Source of the DNA: Bacteroidota bacterium
Lineage (GTDB): Bacteria; Bacteroidota; Ignavibacteria; Ignavibacteriales; Ignavibacteriaceae
Length of the DNA: 64,000 nt
Assembly: GCA_020161395.1 (NCBI GenBank)
Contig: JAIUOE010000006.1
Span: 154,464 to 218,463, forward strand
Direction of reading: 5' to 3'
Shown here piece after piece: positions 7,924-16,962 of this stretch (its first letter is position 1; the number at the start of each line of letters is the position of its first letter). The notes beneath the pieces were generated by a model. The model was not told the DNA's origin, ran no database searches, and saw nothing but the letters and a program-made list of their open reading frames with translations. The position numbers and the translations under genes were made by a program.

Positions 7924-9439
7924 GTATTATTATAAAGTAATGAAACAAGAAATGTATATAAAAAGATCAATGCAGACATTCCTGCTTTCCCTGATTTTGA
8001 TTTTTAGAGCCAGTTCGCAGGAAGTAGCACAAAAAATCGATCTGCCCGGTGCACTTTCAACTGCAGTGAAAAATCATCCGTTGATTAAGCAGATGGAAAC
8101 CGCACTTCTGCAAAGAGAAAACGGTAAAACAGAGGCTTTTGGAAATTATCTCCCCAAAATAAATCTGGGATATTCATTCACACACATTAATGACCCGATT
8201 GCCATTGACCTGAATCCCATCAGGGAAGCGATGATTACACTCCAGTCGAAAAATCAGGCTGAGTTTGCCAATATTTACACGATTCTCGGGGGTCAGGCAC
8301 CTTTGACTGATGCACAAAAACTGGCATTAACTCAAAAATATGCGGGTCAGTTGAATTCGTTGCTTCCGGAATTTAAGAGCACTCTCAAAAAACAGGACTA
8401 CTGGACGGCAACAATCACCGGAGTACAGCCCCTTTTTACAGGAGGAAAGATAATAGCAGCCAACAACGCCGCGGAACTCGAATATCAGGTTGCGGAATTG
8501 GAACTGAAGAGAGTAAGAAACGAGATTACTTCCGAGGTAACGGCAAACTGGCTGAATGTGGTTTTTCTCTCTGATCTGGTAAAGGTGAGGCGTGACATCC
8601 TCGCAGGAATGCAAAAACATGAAGTGCGGGCAAAGAAAATGCTCGCTGAGGGGTTAATTGCCAACTATAATTATTTGCGGGCGAAAGTTGCGGTATCTGA
8701 CGCAGAGAGAAATCTCTTTGATGATACAAAAAAGCTTGAACTTGCAATTCTTGCCCTGAAAAATTCAATGGCAATCGACGAAAACAGTGAAATAATTGTT
8801 GCTGACAGTCTCGTTTTTAAGGGTTTTCAGGGAGAGGCTGAATATTTTCATCTTCTTGCCGGACAAAACAATACAATCCTGAAACTGATTGACTTGAAGA
8901 AAAAGCTTTCTGAAGAGAAGATTGCTTTGGAGAGGTCGAAGTTTATGCCGGTTATTGCAGCATTCGGAAAGTATGAACTTTACCCCGAGTATCTGTCAGC
9001 GATAGAACCAAGGTGGGCAGTGGGAGTGTCGCTGAATCTCAATCTTTTCAACGGAATGCAGGACTACACAAACCTTCAAAACAGTAAACTGTTGAACAAG
9101 GAGATTGGATACATCGAAAAGGATGCTCAATCCAAGATCAGACTGCTCGTGAGCAAACACTATACTTCGGTGATCAATTCTGTGGAAAGATATGAAAAAG
9201 GAATCCCGGCAATTGATCTCGCAAAGGAGAATCTCCGCCTCAACGAGAAGAGATTTGAAACGGGACTTGGGACTTCGATCGAAGTAGTGGATGCTGAGAT
9301 GATGCTCGAGAAAAGCGAGATTGACCTTAAAACTTCATTATTTGAATTTTACAAAAACTGTAACTTACTCCTCTCGGCTGCCGGAAAGCCGGAAGATTTT
9401 TTGAAAATTTGGACAAACCCGGGTGAGGTGATTAAATGA
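7922..9439 (+). CDS. TolC-like outer-membrane efflux protein
   Basis: Up to 505 residues; two OEP domains form the pattern of TolC: long coiled-coil stretches and internal duplication (about 50-260 and 270-490). The signal peptide MQTFLLSLILIFRASSQ begins at the internal ATG at 7973, so the true start is probably one of the in-frame ATGs at 7940, 7952 or 7973; none has a clear ribosome-binding site. The protein forms the outer-membrane channel of the export system encoded next: the stop overlaps the HlyD start by 4 nt (ATGA). The N-terminal part contains an extra loop (about residues 85-150) not seen in minimal TolC proteins. Confidence 0.88.
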   Translation: MYYYKVMKQEMYIKRSMQTFLLSLILIFRASSQEVAQKIDLPGALSTAVKNHPLIKQMETALLQRENGKTEAFGNYLPKINLGYSFTHINDPIAIDLNPIREAMITLQSKNQAEFANIYTILGGQAPLTDAQKLALTQKYAGQLNSLLPEFKSTLKKQDYWTATITGVQPLFTGGKIIAANNAAELEYQVAELELKRVRNEITSEVTANWLNVVFLSDLVKVRRDILAGMQKHEVRAKKMLAEGLIANYNYLRAKVAVSDAERNLFDDTKKLELAILALKNSMAIDENSEIIVADSLVFKGFQGEAEYFHLLAGQNNTILKLIDLKKKLSEEKIALERSKFMPVIAAFGKYELYPEYLSAIEPRWAVGVSLNLNLFNGMQDYTNLQNSKLLNKEIGYIEKDAQSKIRLLVSKHYTSVINSVERYEKGIPAIDLAKENLRLNEKRFETGLGTSIEVVDAEMMLEKSEIDLKTSLFEFYKNCNLLLSAAGKPEDFLKIWTNPGEVIK

Positions 9440-10416
9440 AAAAGATAAAGTATTTCCTGGTTCTTCTTATTCCTGCTCTATTGATAATTTCAGGAGCGAT
9501 ATTTCTGAACAAATCGTATGAATCAGCAAAGAAGACCGTAATTTCAGGAATGGTGGAAGCCAGGGACATCGATGTGGCTTCAAAAATCGCAGGCAGAATA
9601 AGTGAAATTTACTTTGAGGAGGGAGCCATCGTTAAAGAGGGGGATCTTCTGGCAACTATTAAAAGCAAGGAACTCGATGCAAAAGCAGGTCAGGCGGAAA
9701 ATCTTAAAAATGCCGCCAGAGCAAAATATAAAATGGCTTTGAATGGTGCGAGACCCGAGGAGAAGGAAGCAGTCGAAAAACTGTATAACCAGGCACGACT
9801 TCAGTTTGATCTTGCCACGAAGACATGGACCAGGATGCAAAACCTCTACGGTGAACAGTTGATTTCCGCACAGGAGAGGGATGTTTATGAGTTCCAGTAC
9901 AAAGCTGCTGAAGAGCAAATGCTCGCAGCCAAAGCGAAATATGACCTCGTCCTTGCCGGTGCACGACCCGAGGAGCAGGAGATGGCAAAAAGCAGTTTTA
10001 TGCAGGCGGAAAGTGGAGTAAGTGAAGTGCTCGCCTACAAGGAAGAGCTGAATATTAAAGCTCCCGTTTCAGGAGAACTGAAAAAGAAAATTGTGGATGT
10101 TGGCGAAATTGCTTCGGCAGGATATCCGGTATTCACTATTCTCGATTTGAGTGATGTGTGGGTTACACTTCAACTTAAGGAAACAATGCTTGAGGGAGTG
10201 AAAAAAGGGGGAGTGATGAAAGGGAAAATTCCTGCTCTGGGTAATAAGGAGTATGAATTCGAGGTTTTCTATATTTCTGCGATGGGAGAATTTGCCAACT
10301 GGAGACCAACAAATCAAAAAGCGGATTTTGAGATAAGAACTTTTGAAGTAAGAGTAAGACCGAAGGATAAATCGATAAAACTTAGACCCGGAATGAGCGT
10401 TAACTTCGAAATGTAA
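9436..10416 (+). CDS. HlyD/YhiI-like periplasmic adaptor (membrane fusion protein)
   Basis: 326 residues: an N-terminal membrane anchor (residues 5-24), a biotinyl-lipoyl-like half near ARDIDVASKIAGRI, a long helical hairpin with the internally repeated GARPEEKEAVEKL / GARPEEQEMAKSS, and the second lipoyl half with a beta-barrel from about 205 (KAPVSGELKKKIVDVGE). The duplicated GARPEE motif is typical of adaptors that work with ABC-2 type drug exporters (YbhG/YhiI group). It overlaps the TolC gene by 4 nt and is followed after 1 nt by the first permease, so all four are one operon. Confidence 0.92.
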   Translation: MKKIKYFLVLLIPALLIISGAIFLNKSYESAKKTVISGMVEARDIDVASKIAGRISEIYFEEGAIVKEGDLLATIKSKELDAKAGQAENLKNAARAKYKMALNGARPEEKEAVEKLYNQARLQFDLATKTWTRMQNLYGEQLISAQERDVYEFQYKAAEEQMLAAKAKYDLVLAGARPEEQEMAKSSFMQAESGVSEVLAYKEELNIKAPVSGELKKKIVDVGEIASAGYPVFTILDLSDVWVTLQLKETMLEGVKKGGVMKGKIPALGNKEYEFEVFYISAMGEFANWRPTNQKADFEIRTFEVRVRPKDKSIKLRPGMSVNFEM

Positions 10417-10417
10417 T

Positions 10418-11599
10418 ATGAGCAGAATGAAAAAGTGGAAAACTGTTGAAGCATTTTTAAACGAGATCAAAAGGATCGGCGACACGAGGTCACTGTTTGT
10501 GATTACGGTAATTCTGCCGCCGGTTCTCTTTTTGTTCTTTGGCTTTCTCTATCAAAGTGCCTTGGTCAGGGGGATACCTGTTGCAATTCTTGATGCGGAC
10601 AACAGCGTAATCTCCAGAACCGCTGTCTCCTATTTTGCCTCCTCGCCATCTTTCAAAATTGTGAGTGGCTACGCATCCTTGAAGGAAGCTGAAGCCGGAA
10701 TGATAAAAGGGGAGATAGATGCGATCATTTCATTGCCCAGGGATATGGAAAGGGAGATCAAAAAAGGGAAGCAGGTTCATCCCGTTGTGTTTGCCAACGG
10801 GCTGAATGTGATAAAAAGCAATTACATTTTGAGCGATGCAACGAAAATATTCAAAACCATTTCGGGTGGTGTTCTTCTGAAGAAATTCAGATCAGGGGGA
10901 ATGACGGAAGCCCAGGCAATGGATGTGATCAGTCCCGTGAGATTTGACATGCAGATTCTCTACAATTCAAACTACAGCTATGTCGATTTCCTCCTGCCGG
11001 GCTTATGCGTATTTGTAATTTTCATGAGTCTGTCACTTGCAGGAACTACAGTTTATAATCACAAAGAAATCAATTTTGTGGAGGAGGGAAATTCTTTTCT
11101 CAATTCAGTTTCAGGACTGATTGGCAAGACACTTCCATACATTATAATATGTGCAGCGGATGTAATGATTCTGTTGGGGGTCATCTTTCCTCTCTTCTCT
11201 ATCACGCTCCGCGGAAGTGCAGGGGAACTGTTCTTTTACACATTTTTATTTGGTTTGTCGAGCCTGATGCTTGGGATGCTTGTCTCGGTTGTGATAAAAA
11301 ATATAATGCTTTCAACTCAGATAATTTTGTTTTTTACAACACCGGCATTTGTTTTCAGCGGACTTACCTACCCTCTTTGGGCAATGCCTGAAGCTCACCA
11401 GTTGTTTGCCCGTTTTATCCCCTATACGCAGTTTCTCGATGGATTTATAAGGTTATACCTGATGGGCGAGAATTTGTCAGACATTGGCAATCAATTGAAC
11501 ATGCAGATAGCTGGTATCCTGATACCGGCTGTTTTGATCGTGGTGATTGCAGGAATAAAGGGGACAGTGGCACGAAGAAAAGCGGGTGTTGCAGTATGA
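10418..11599 (+). CDS. ABC-2 type transporter permease (YbhS/YbhR-like), first of two
   Basis: 393 residues with the ABC2_membrane_3 plan: one N-terminal transmembrane helix (about 25-45), a large periplasmic domain (45-190; NSVISRTAVSYFASSP) and five more helices from about 195 to the end, including a hydrophobic FFTTPAFVFSGLTYPLWAMP re-entrant segment. Such proteins pair as heterodimers to export drugs or lipid-like compounds with HlyD and TolC partners. The stop overlaps the next permease by 4 nt. No ATP-binding subunit is encoded in the operon or near it, unlike ybhGFSR, so energy must come from a distant ATPase or the unit works differently. Confidence 0.88.
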   Translation: MSRMKKWKTVEAFLNEIKRIGDTRSLFVITVILPPVLFLFFGFLYQSALVRGIPVAILDADNSVISRTAVSYFASSPSFKIVSGYASLKEAEAGMIKGEIDAIISLPRDMEREIKKGKQVHPVVFANGLNVIKSNYILSDATKIFKTISGGVLLKKFRSGGMTEAQAMDVISPVRFDMQILYNSNYSYVDFLLPGLCVFVIFMSLSLAGTTVYNHKEINFVEEGNSFLNSVSGLIGKTLPYIIICAADVMILLGVIFPLFSITLRGSAGELFFYTFLFGLSSLMLGMLVSVVIKNIMLSTQIILFFTTPAFVFSGLTYPLWAMPEAHQLFARFIPYTQFLDGFIRLYLMGENLSDIGNQLNMQIAGILIPAVLIVVIAGIKGTVARRKAGVAV

Positions 11600-12780
11600 A
11601 ACTGAAGATAAACGGCTTTTTTGCGATCATTAAACGGGAAATTGTAAATCTGTCACACGATACGGATATCCGGATTCTTGTGCTGATTGCCCCGTTGTTT
11701 TACTCGATTTTCTATGCATCACTCTATTTCAACAAGACCGAAACCGATATCCCGGTAGTTGTGGTAGATCAGGATGGCACCACTTCCTCCCGAAAGTTTA
11801 TCAACGATCTTGATGCCGGTCAACTCTTGAGAGTAACTTACAATTCTTCCGAAATAAACGAAGCTGAATCACTTTTGAAGAATGACGAAGTGCAGGGGAT
11901 GATCGTAATACCTAAGGATTTTGATGCCAATTCTCGATCAGGCAGACATAACACGGTAAAAGTGCTGCTCAATACACAGCGGTTTCTTCACTCGAATGAT
12001 ATTAACAAAGCAGTGAACGATATTGGATTTGCATACGCTGTTGAGAGCAGAATGAAAGTTTTTAATCAAAAAGGTGTCGGAAGGAAGCAGGCAGAGGAAC
12101 TGGTGGAACCCGTGAAGGAAGATGTCAGGTTCATGTACAATCCGATGCTTACATATGGTGATTTCCTTATTCCGGGTGTGCTGATGCTCATTTTACAGCA
12201 AACGCTGATACTCGGGCTTGCTCAGTCACTGGCGAAAGAGAGGGAGGAAAAAACAGTAATGAAGTGGTACAGAGATGCAAACGGCAGTACTTCGGCAGCC
12301 ATCGCAGGAAAAACCCTGATCTACTTCTGTTTTTTTGCGGTCTACGCTTTCTTCTTTATAACATTTCATTATTGGCTCTTTGAAGTACCATCGTATGCAC
12401 CCGTTTTCAACACAATGATTCTTACACTGTTTTTTCTGTTCGTGAGCATATCGTTCACAGTGTTGATTGGTTCGTTTTTTAAGTCGAAGCTGGGTGTATT
12501 GCAGATAATTGCATTCACTTCATATCCCTTTTTCTTTTTGACCGGATTTGCATGGCCCGAAATTGCATTCCCCGAGCCGTTGATAATTCTGGGTGATATT
12601 CTGCCGTTAAAACCGTTTTTATCAGCCTTTATGAAGACCTTCAGGATGGGCGGGGATGTGTCGCTCATAATTCCCGAACTGAAACATCTTGCAGTGCTTG
12701 GAGTTGCTTATTCAATCCTCACATATGTCAGAATGAAATATCTCTTCGCCCGAGTATCAAAGGCGGAAGGAACCCCCTGA
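11596..12780 (+). CDS. ABC-2 type transporter permease (YbhS/YbhR-like), second of two
   Basis: 394 residues with the same plan as its neighbour: N-terminal helix (about 25-45, IRILVLIAPLFYSIFYASLY), periplasmic domain with DQDGTTSSRKFIND, and a C-terminal bundle of five helices ending in a basic tail. It keeps the YNPMLTYGDFLIPGVLML segment that precedes the membrane bundle in this family. It starts within the stop of the first permease (ATGA) and closes the operon, with a Rho-independent terminator 60 nt downstream. The pair probably forms a heterodimeric channel. Confidence 0.88.
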   Translation: MKLKINGFFAIIKREIVNLSHDTDIRILVLIAPLFYSIFYASLYFNKTETDIPVVVVDQDGTTSSRKFINDLDAGQLLRVTYNSSEINEAESLLKNDEVQGMIVIPKDFDANSRSGRHNTVKVLLNTQRFLHSNDINKAVNDIGFAYAVESRMKVFNQKGVGRKQAEELVEPVKEDVRFMYNPMLTYGDFLIPGVLMLILQQTLILGLAQSLAKEREEKTVMKWYRDANGSTSAAIAGKTLIYFCFFAVYAFFFITFHYWLFEVPSYAPVFNTMILTLFFLFVSISFTVLIGSFFKSKLGVLQIIAFTSYPFFFLTGFAWPEIAFPEPLIILGDILPLKPFLSAFMKTFRMGGDVSLIIPELKHLAVLGVAYSILTYVRMKYLFARVSKAEGTP

Positions 12781-12840
12781 CCATAAACATTTACCTCCTT
12801 CCCTATGGGAAAAAACACAGTCCTAACGGATAAAATAAAA

Positions 12841-12873
12841 AAGCCCGACAGTGAAAATTGCCGGGCTTTTTTT
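12841..12873 (+). terminator. Rho-independent terminator of the efflux operon
   Basis: AGCCCG...CGGGCT stem with a T7 run. The stem-loop core (AAGCCCGACAGTGAAAATTG then CCGGGCTTTTTTT) is identical to the terminator at 28982, 16 kb away. Confidence 0.9.
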
Positions 12874-13140
12874 AATTAAATGGGGGCGAAAAAATACCCT
12901 TTAAAAATGTTTAGGTTTCAATAAATTTCAAAGGGACAACTCGTTTTTACGATTTAAGATAATAATCAGTATTAAACCAAATTTATTTTGGTAGTTTACG
13001 AAATTGATTCCGATTTATGCCGGGTTAAAAAAAATAGCAGGTATACGAGACACTCTTTTATCTCAATATCGATGACAATCAGGTCGTAATCCAAAATATA
13101 CTTTTATCAATGGACTTAAAAAAATTAAAGTTTTGATTAA

Positions 13141-16100
13141 ATGATAATTGGTACAACCTTTTTTGTGAATTTGTTCTTGTTTCTTCTGTCCACTGGAACA
13201 ATTCTCGATAAAACTGAATCATCCTTCAATACTACTCAATCCGGAAATTCTCAATTCTTACTCTATGACTCCGCAGCAAATTTTATATATCATGAATTGG
13301 ACTCAATATCCCTAATAGAAAAATATCTGCCTTTTATCAACACAGAGAATATTTTTATACAGGGGAAAAATCTGGTATTGCAAGATAAAGACAATAGGTT
13401 GTTTTCATTGAACTGGAATGTTAAAAACCTTTCCTTCAGTAAAAAATTTGCCTTTTTTCAGATTGTGCAAGGTGGAGATTTTCATGATCCGAGGGAAATA
13501 TGTTTCTCAAAATACAAAATAGTTAATAACAGGATTGTTCTGTATGATTTGGTCAGGATAGATAAAAATCAATTCCGAAATACCATCTATCAATTCTATC
13601 CCGTTAGTGAAAACGAGTTTATCGCCTGCTCGTTTATGCTATTATACAGAATTAAAATAACCAATTCCGGTGAAAACTGTACTGTAAAGGAAAAAAGTCT
13701 GTCAAATCCTTATACAGTGGATGGAGTGAAAGTGGTGTATCCTTCACAGTTGAAATACAACACTGACAAATTGTTGATTGTGTGTGACAAAGCGATATTA
13801 TTATATAGAATTGGTTTGGATCAAATTGAAGATGTCACCGGCTACCTGATTCAAAATAAATATATTGGCGAAGATCAAAGGAGTAAACTGACAGTTATCA
13901 ACGCAAACAACGATGATTTTCTGATAATCTCTCAAAATGGCAGTGGATTTAGAATGCAGGTGAAGGGAAAGAACTATGAGGTTACTACCTTCGATATAGA
14001 AAAATTCAAATTGTTCCCGGGTAAAGACAATTTTAGTCTTATTTTCGACTATAGCTCCATTGGTATTTTAGAAATATGGAGAGAAGATGGAATAATATTC
14101 AAACTCTATTTGGTTGATCAAAATAAGTTTACATCGAGGAGATTCAACTTACCATTCCATCCCTACCAATTTTTAAGAGCGGACTCAGAGACTCAGATAC
14201 TTTATGCATCCGGAGAGGTATTCTTCAGGACTTTAAAGAAAGATGGATATCCTACCAATACCGTTTCCAAAACGCTCAGTACAACTGATTTTGATATTGG
14301 CAAAGTTGTTAATTTAGGGTATACCTACGGAATTGCCGTTGGTGATATCGATAATGACGAAAAAGAGGAAATACTGTTTGTCGAGCCTTTTGGAACGAAC
14401 AGACTGTTAAAATTTGACTCGAAGTCAGAGGATTATATTGAAATCAAAGATAGATTTCCCAGGGATTCTTATGGCAATGTCCATAGTGATATTTCAGGAA
14501 AATTCGTTGATATCAACAATGACAGTCATCCTGATTTAATCCTGTCAACGATGGATAGTGGAGGTGGATTATTCTTAAATAATGGAAACGGCTACTTTCA
14601 AAATGTCACAAAAGAATATCATTTGGACTCTGTTTTTTCAAGATCGGAATCTGTTACATTCGCTGACTTTAATAATGATGGTTGGATTGACATATTCGTA
14701 TCAAATTTTTTCGCGAGCAATAAATTGTTGATTAATAAAAATGGTTTGGAATTTGAAGATCAAACTAAAGAGTACGGACTCCTTTCCGCCGGGAACTCTA
14801 TACATGCCACAGTTGGTGATATAAATAATGACGGACTGACAGATTTACTGGTCGTTGGTTGGAACAGCAAGAGCAAATTATACTTAAATAGAAACGGAGG
14901 TTTTACAGATGTGGCTGAAGAATTAGGACTGGATTCAGACACCACACTTCTCACAAATTCAGCACTTTTTGCAGATTTCAACAATGATGCATTCCTTGAT
15001 ATCTTTGTTAGTTACCGTGGCAGTATTCCAAAGTTATATTTAAACCAGGGGGGACATGTTTTTCGCAAAGTTTCTGATTTATTAAAAGAAAAAGACCCTT
15101 CAACGATTTATGGTTCAGTTGCGGCTGATTTTAATAGTGATTCGTTTGTTGATATTGCAATTAATTGCACAGACAATGCTTTCATATATTTTAACTATCA
15201 GGATTCTTCGTCTGTCACAGGATTCAGTTTCATCAAGAAACCATTAAGCCTGAGTAGATCAAGTATCAATCCACTTAAAGGTTATGGTACCGGACTCGGT
15301 GTGATTGATGCCAACAGGGATGGCGACTTGGATCTGATTGTCGGTCAATTCAAAGGATTAACCATGTTGTACGAGAACATGTATGTTGAAAATAACAGAA
15401 AGGAGGTGAGTCAGGTGAATTTGAAGATTCATCCTGTCGAAACTAATTCCAGTTTGGCCGGAGTAAAAGTCTGGGGAATTAGTGAGGATTCTGTCTATTT
15501 CTTCAAGGAGATAGGTACCGGCGAGGGGTACTGCTCTCAAATATCATCTGAATTGAATATACAAGTCTCTCCTTTAGGGGATAAGTCGAAAATTAAGATT
15601 TTCTTCCCCGTTTCGGGAGATACCGTCACAGTCGATATTCTCGAAAGTTCATATCTGGATGTTTTCGAGCATTCAAGCCTGATAAGTAATTCGAAAAGAA
15701 TGTTTGAAAAAATTCGCAGAATGATCTTGCAGGCAGACTTCTACATCAAAATTATGCTAATCACATTCTTGGCGATCGTATTTTTCTGGTATGTCCACTA
15801 CGATGTAAATAACTACAAATTATTCTTTAGGAATTTGGAACTCTCGTTTAGACAATCATTATTCATCGTGAGTATCACTTTTGTGATCTCTCAAGTTTTG
15901 GTCAACCTGTTCACGAGTGAAGATTTGTACAACTCTCAATGGCGAGACCAAACGGCAGGTTCCTTTGGAATGTTCATTTTGCCAGTCGTGTTGTCAGCGG
16001 GTCTGGTTTTGGCATCTTTAAAAATACAGGACATTTTTTCTCAGAAGGGGATGAACTACAAGCCTGATGTCGCGAAGTTAACTCAACAGTTGTATCTGTT

Positions 16101-16962
16101 TAACCACGGTGAAGGGCGAAAATCCAATCTTTCATCGATTGCACTTTTACTGACAAATGTCAGATTTTATCTTTCAGAAACGGGCTCCAGGAACAACTAT
16201 ATCATGGAGCAATTAAATGAAATGCTTTCCGAATTTAAATTATTAACTCTGCCGGCAATTAAGGAAATTTTGCTTTCCTTAAGTTCTTTAAGAATGTTTG
16301 CCGAAGTTCAGTTTGACCGAAAAGATTTTCAGTTGTTGAATCGTACTTATATATTGATGACAAAGTCTGCCGAGAATCTTGGCAAAGCGATTGCCAGAGG
16401 TGAGTACAAACTGATAGCATCAGAAGCCATCAATATGACCGGACTTATTGACCGTTTGGGAAAAGTTATGAATAAAATTAAGATCAGGTCAGTCGACCAG
16501 AGCAAGATAATATTAAACAGTTATCTTGGTAAAATCGAAAAATCATACGAAAAAACGAAGGCTAACGGGATTGAAGTAAAATTCGTGAGGATTAAGGAAG
16601 ATATTTATCTATACACCGATTCGACAAAACTCTCGGAATGTATTAATATATTTATTAAAAATTCAATTGAGTCATTCTATGATTCACGCAATTTTCCACG
16701 ACAAATTCTAATCAAGGTTGAATTTACGGCTGATGAATTAGAAATAATTATAGAAGATAACGGGATAGGAATATCAGAAGCCCACATGGAGAAAATTTTC
16801 CAAAAAGGTTTCTCGACCAAAGGGGAAAAACGCGGTTTGGGTCTGATTTACGCGAAAAGACTTTTAATGGAGTTGGGTGCTGAACTCGATATTACTTCGA
16901 AAGAGTTCCAAGGCACCACGATAAAAATAAAGCTAAATTACGATAAAAAGGAGCTATCTTGA
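13141..16962 (+). CDS. Sensor histidine kinase with extracytoplasmic FG-GAP/ASPIC-like propeller
   Basis: 1273 residues. A hydrophobic N-terminus (residues 5-20) acts as signal or anchor. Residues about 30-390 are beta-rich without a recognised domain. From about 395 to 750 at least seven FG-GAP/VCBS calcium-loop units occur (GDIDNDEKEE, VDINNDSHPD, ADFNNDGWID, GDINNDGLTD, ADFNNDAFLD, ADFNSDSFVD, IDANRDGDLD). Residues about 755-840 resemble an ASPIC/UnbV domain. Three membrane helices follow (866-887, 905-925, 941-960). The cytoplasmic part has a likely phospho-accepting His989 in LFNHGEGRKSNL and a HATPase_c domain: N box FIKNSIESF (about 1172), DNGIG (1206-1210) and RGLGLIYAKRL. It overlaps the response regulator by 4 nt. 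The propeller is presumably the ligand sensor at the cell surface or in the periplasm. The start has no strong ribosome-binding site. Confidence 0.88.
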   Translation: MIIGTTFFVNLFLFLLSTGTILDKTESSFNTTQSGNSQFLLYDSAANFIYHELDSISLIEKYLPFINTENIFIQGKNLVLQDKDNRLFSLNWNVKNLSFSKKFAFFQIVQGGDFHDPREICFSKYKIVNNRIVLYDLVRIDKNQFRNTIYQFYPVSENEFIACSFMLLYRIKITNSGENCTVKEKSLSNPYTVDGVKVVYPSQLKYNTDKLLIVCDKAILLYRIGLDQIEDVTGYLIQNKYIGEDQRSKLTVINANNDDFLIISQNGSGFRMQVKGKNYEVTTFDIEKFKLFPGKDNFSLIFDYSSIGILEIWREDGIIFKLYLVDQNKFTSRRFNLPFHPYQFLRADSETQILYASGEVFFRTLKKDGYPTNTVSKTLSTTDFDIGKVVNLGYTYGIAVGDIDNDEKEEILFVEPFGTNRLLKFDSKSEDYIEIKDRFPRDSYGNVHSDISGKFVDINNDSHPDLILSTMDSGGGLFLNNGNGYFQNVTKEYHLDSVFSRSESVTFADFNNDGWIDIFVSNFFASNKLLINKNGLEFEDQTKEYGLLSAGNSIHATVGDINNDGLTDLLVVGWNSKSKLYLNRNGGFTDVAEELGLDSDTTLLTNSALFADFNNDAFLDIFVSYRGSIPKLYLNQGGHVFRKVSDLLKEKDPSTIYGSVAADFNSDSFVDIAINCTDNAFIYFNYQDSSSVTGFSFIKKPLSLSRSSINPLKGYGTGLGVIDANRDGDLDLIVGQFKGLTMLYENMYVENNRKEVSQVNLKIHPVETNSSLAGVKVWGISEDSVYFFKEIGTGEGYCSQISSELNIQVSPLGDKSKIKIFFPVSGDTVTVDILESSYLDVFEHSSLISNSKRMFEKIRRMILQADFYIKIMLITFLAIVFFWYVHYDVNNYKLFFRNLELSFRQSLFIVSITFVISQVLVNLFTSEDLYNSQWRDQTAGSFGMFILPVVLSAGLVLASLKIQDIFSQKGMNYKPDVAKLTQQLYLFNHGEGRKSNLSSIALLLTNVRFYLSETGSRNNYIMEQLNEMLSEFKLLTLPAIKEILLSLSSLRMFAEVQFDRKDFQLLNRTYILMTKSAENLGKAIARGEYKLIASEAINMTGLIDRLGKVMNKIKIRSVDQSKIILNSYLGKIEKSYEKTKANGIEVKFVRIKEDIYLYTDSTKLSECINIFIKNSIESFYDSRNFPRQILIKVEFTADELEIIIEDNGIGISEAHMEKIFQKGFSTKGEKRGLGLIYAKRLLMELGAELDITSKEFQGTTIKIKLNYDKKELS

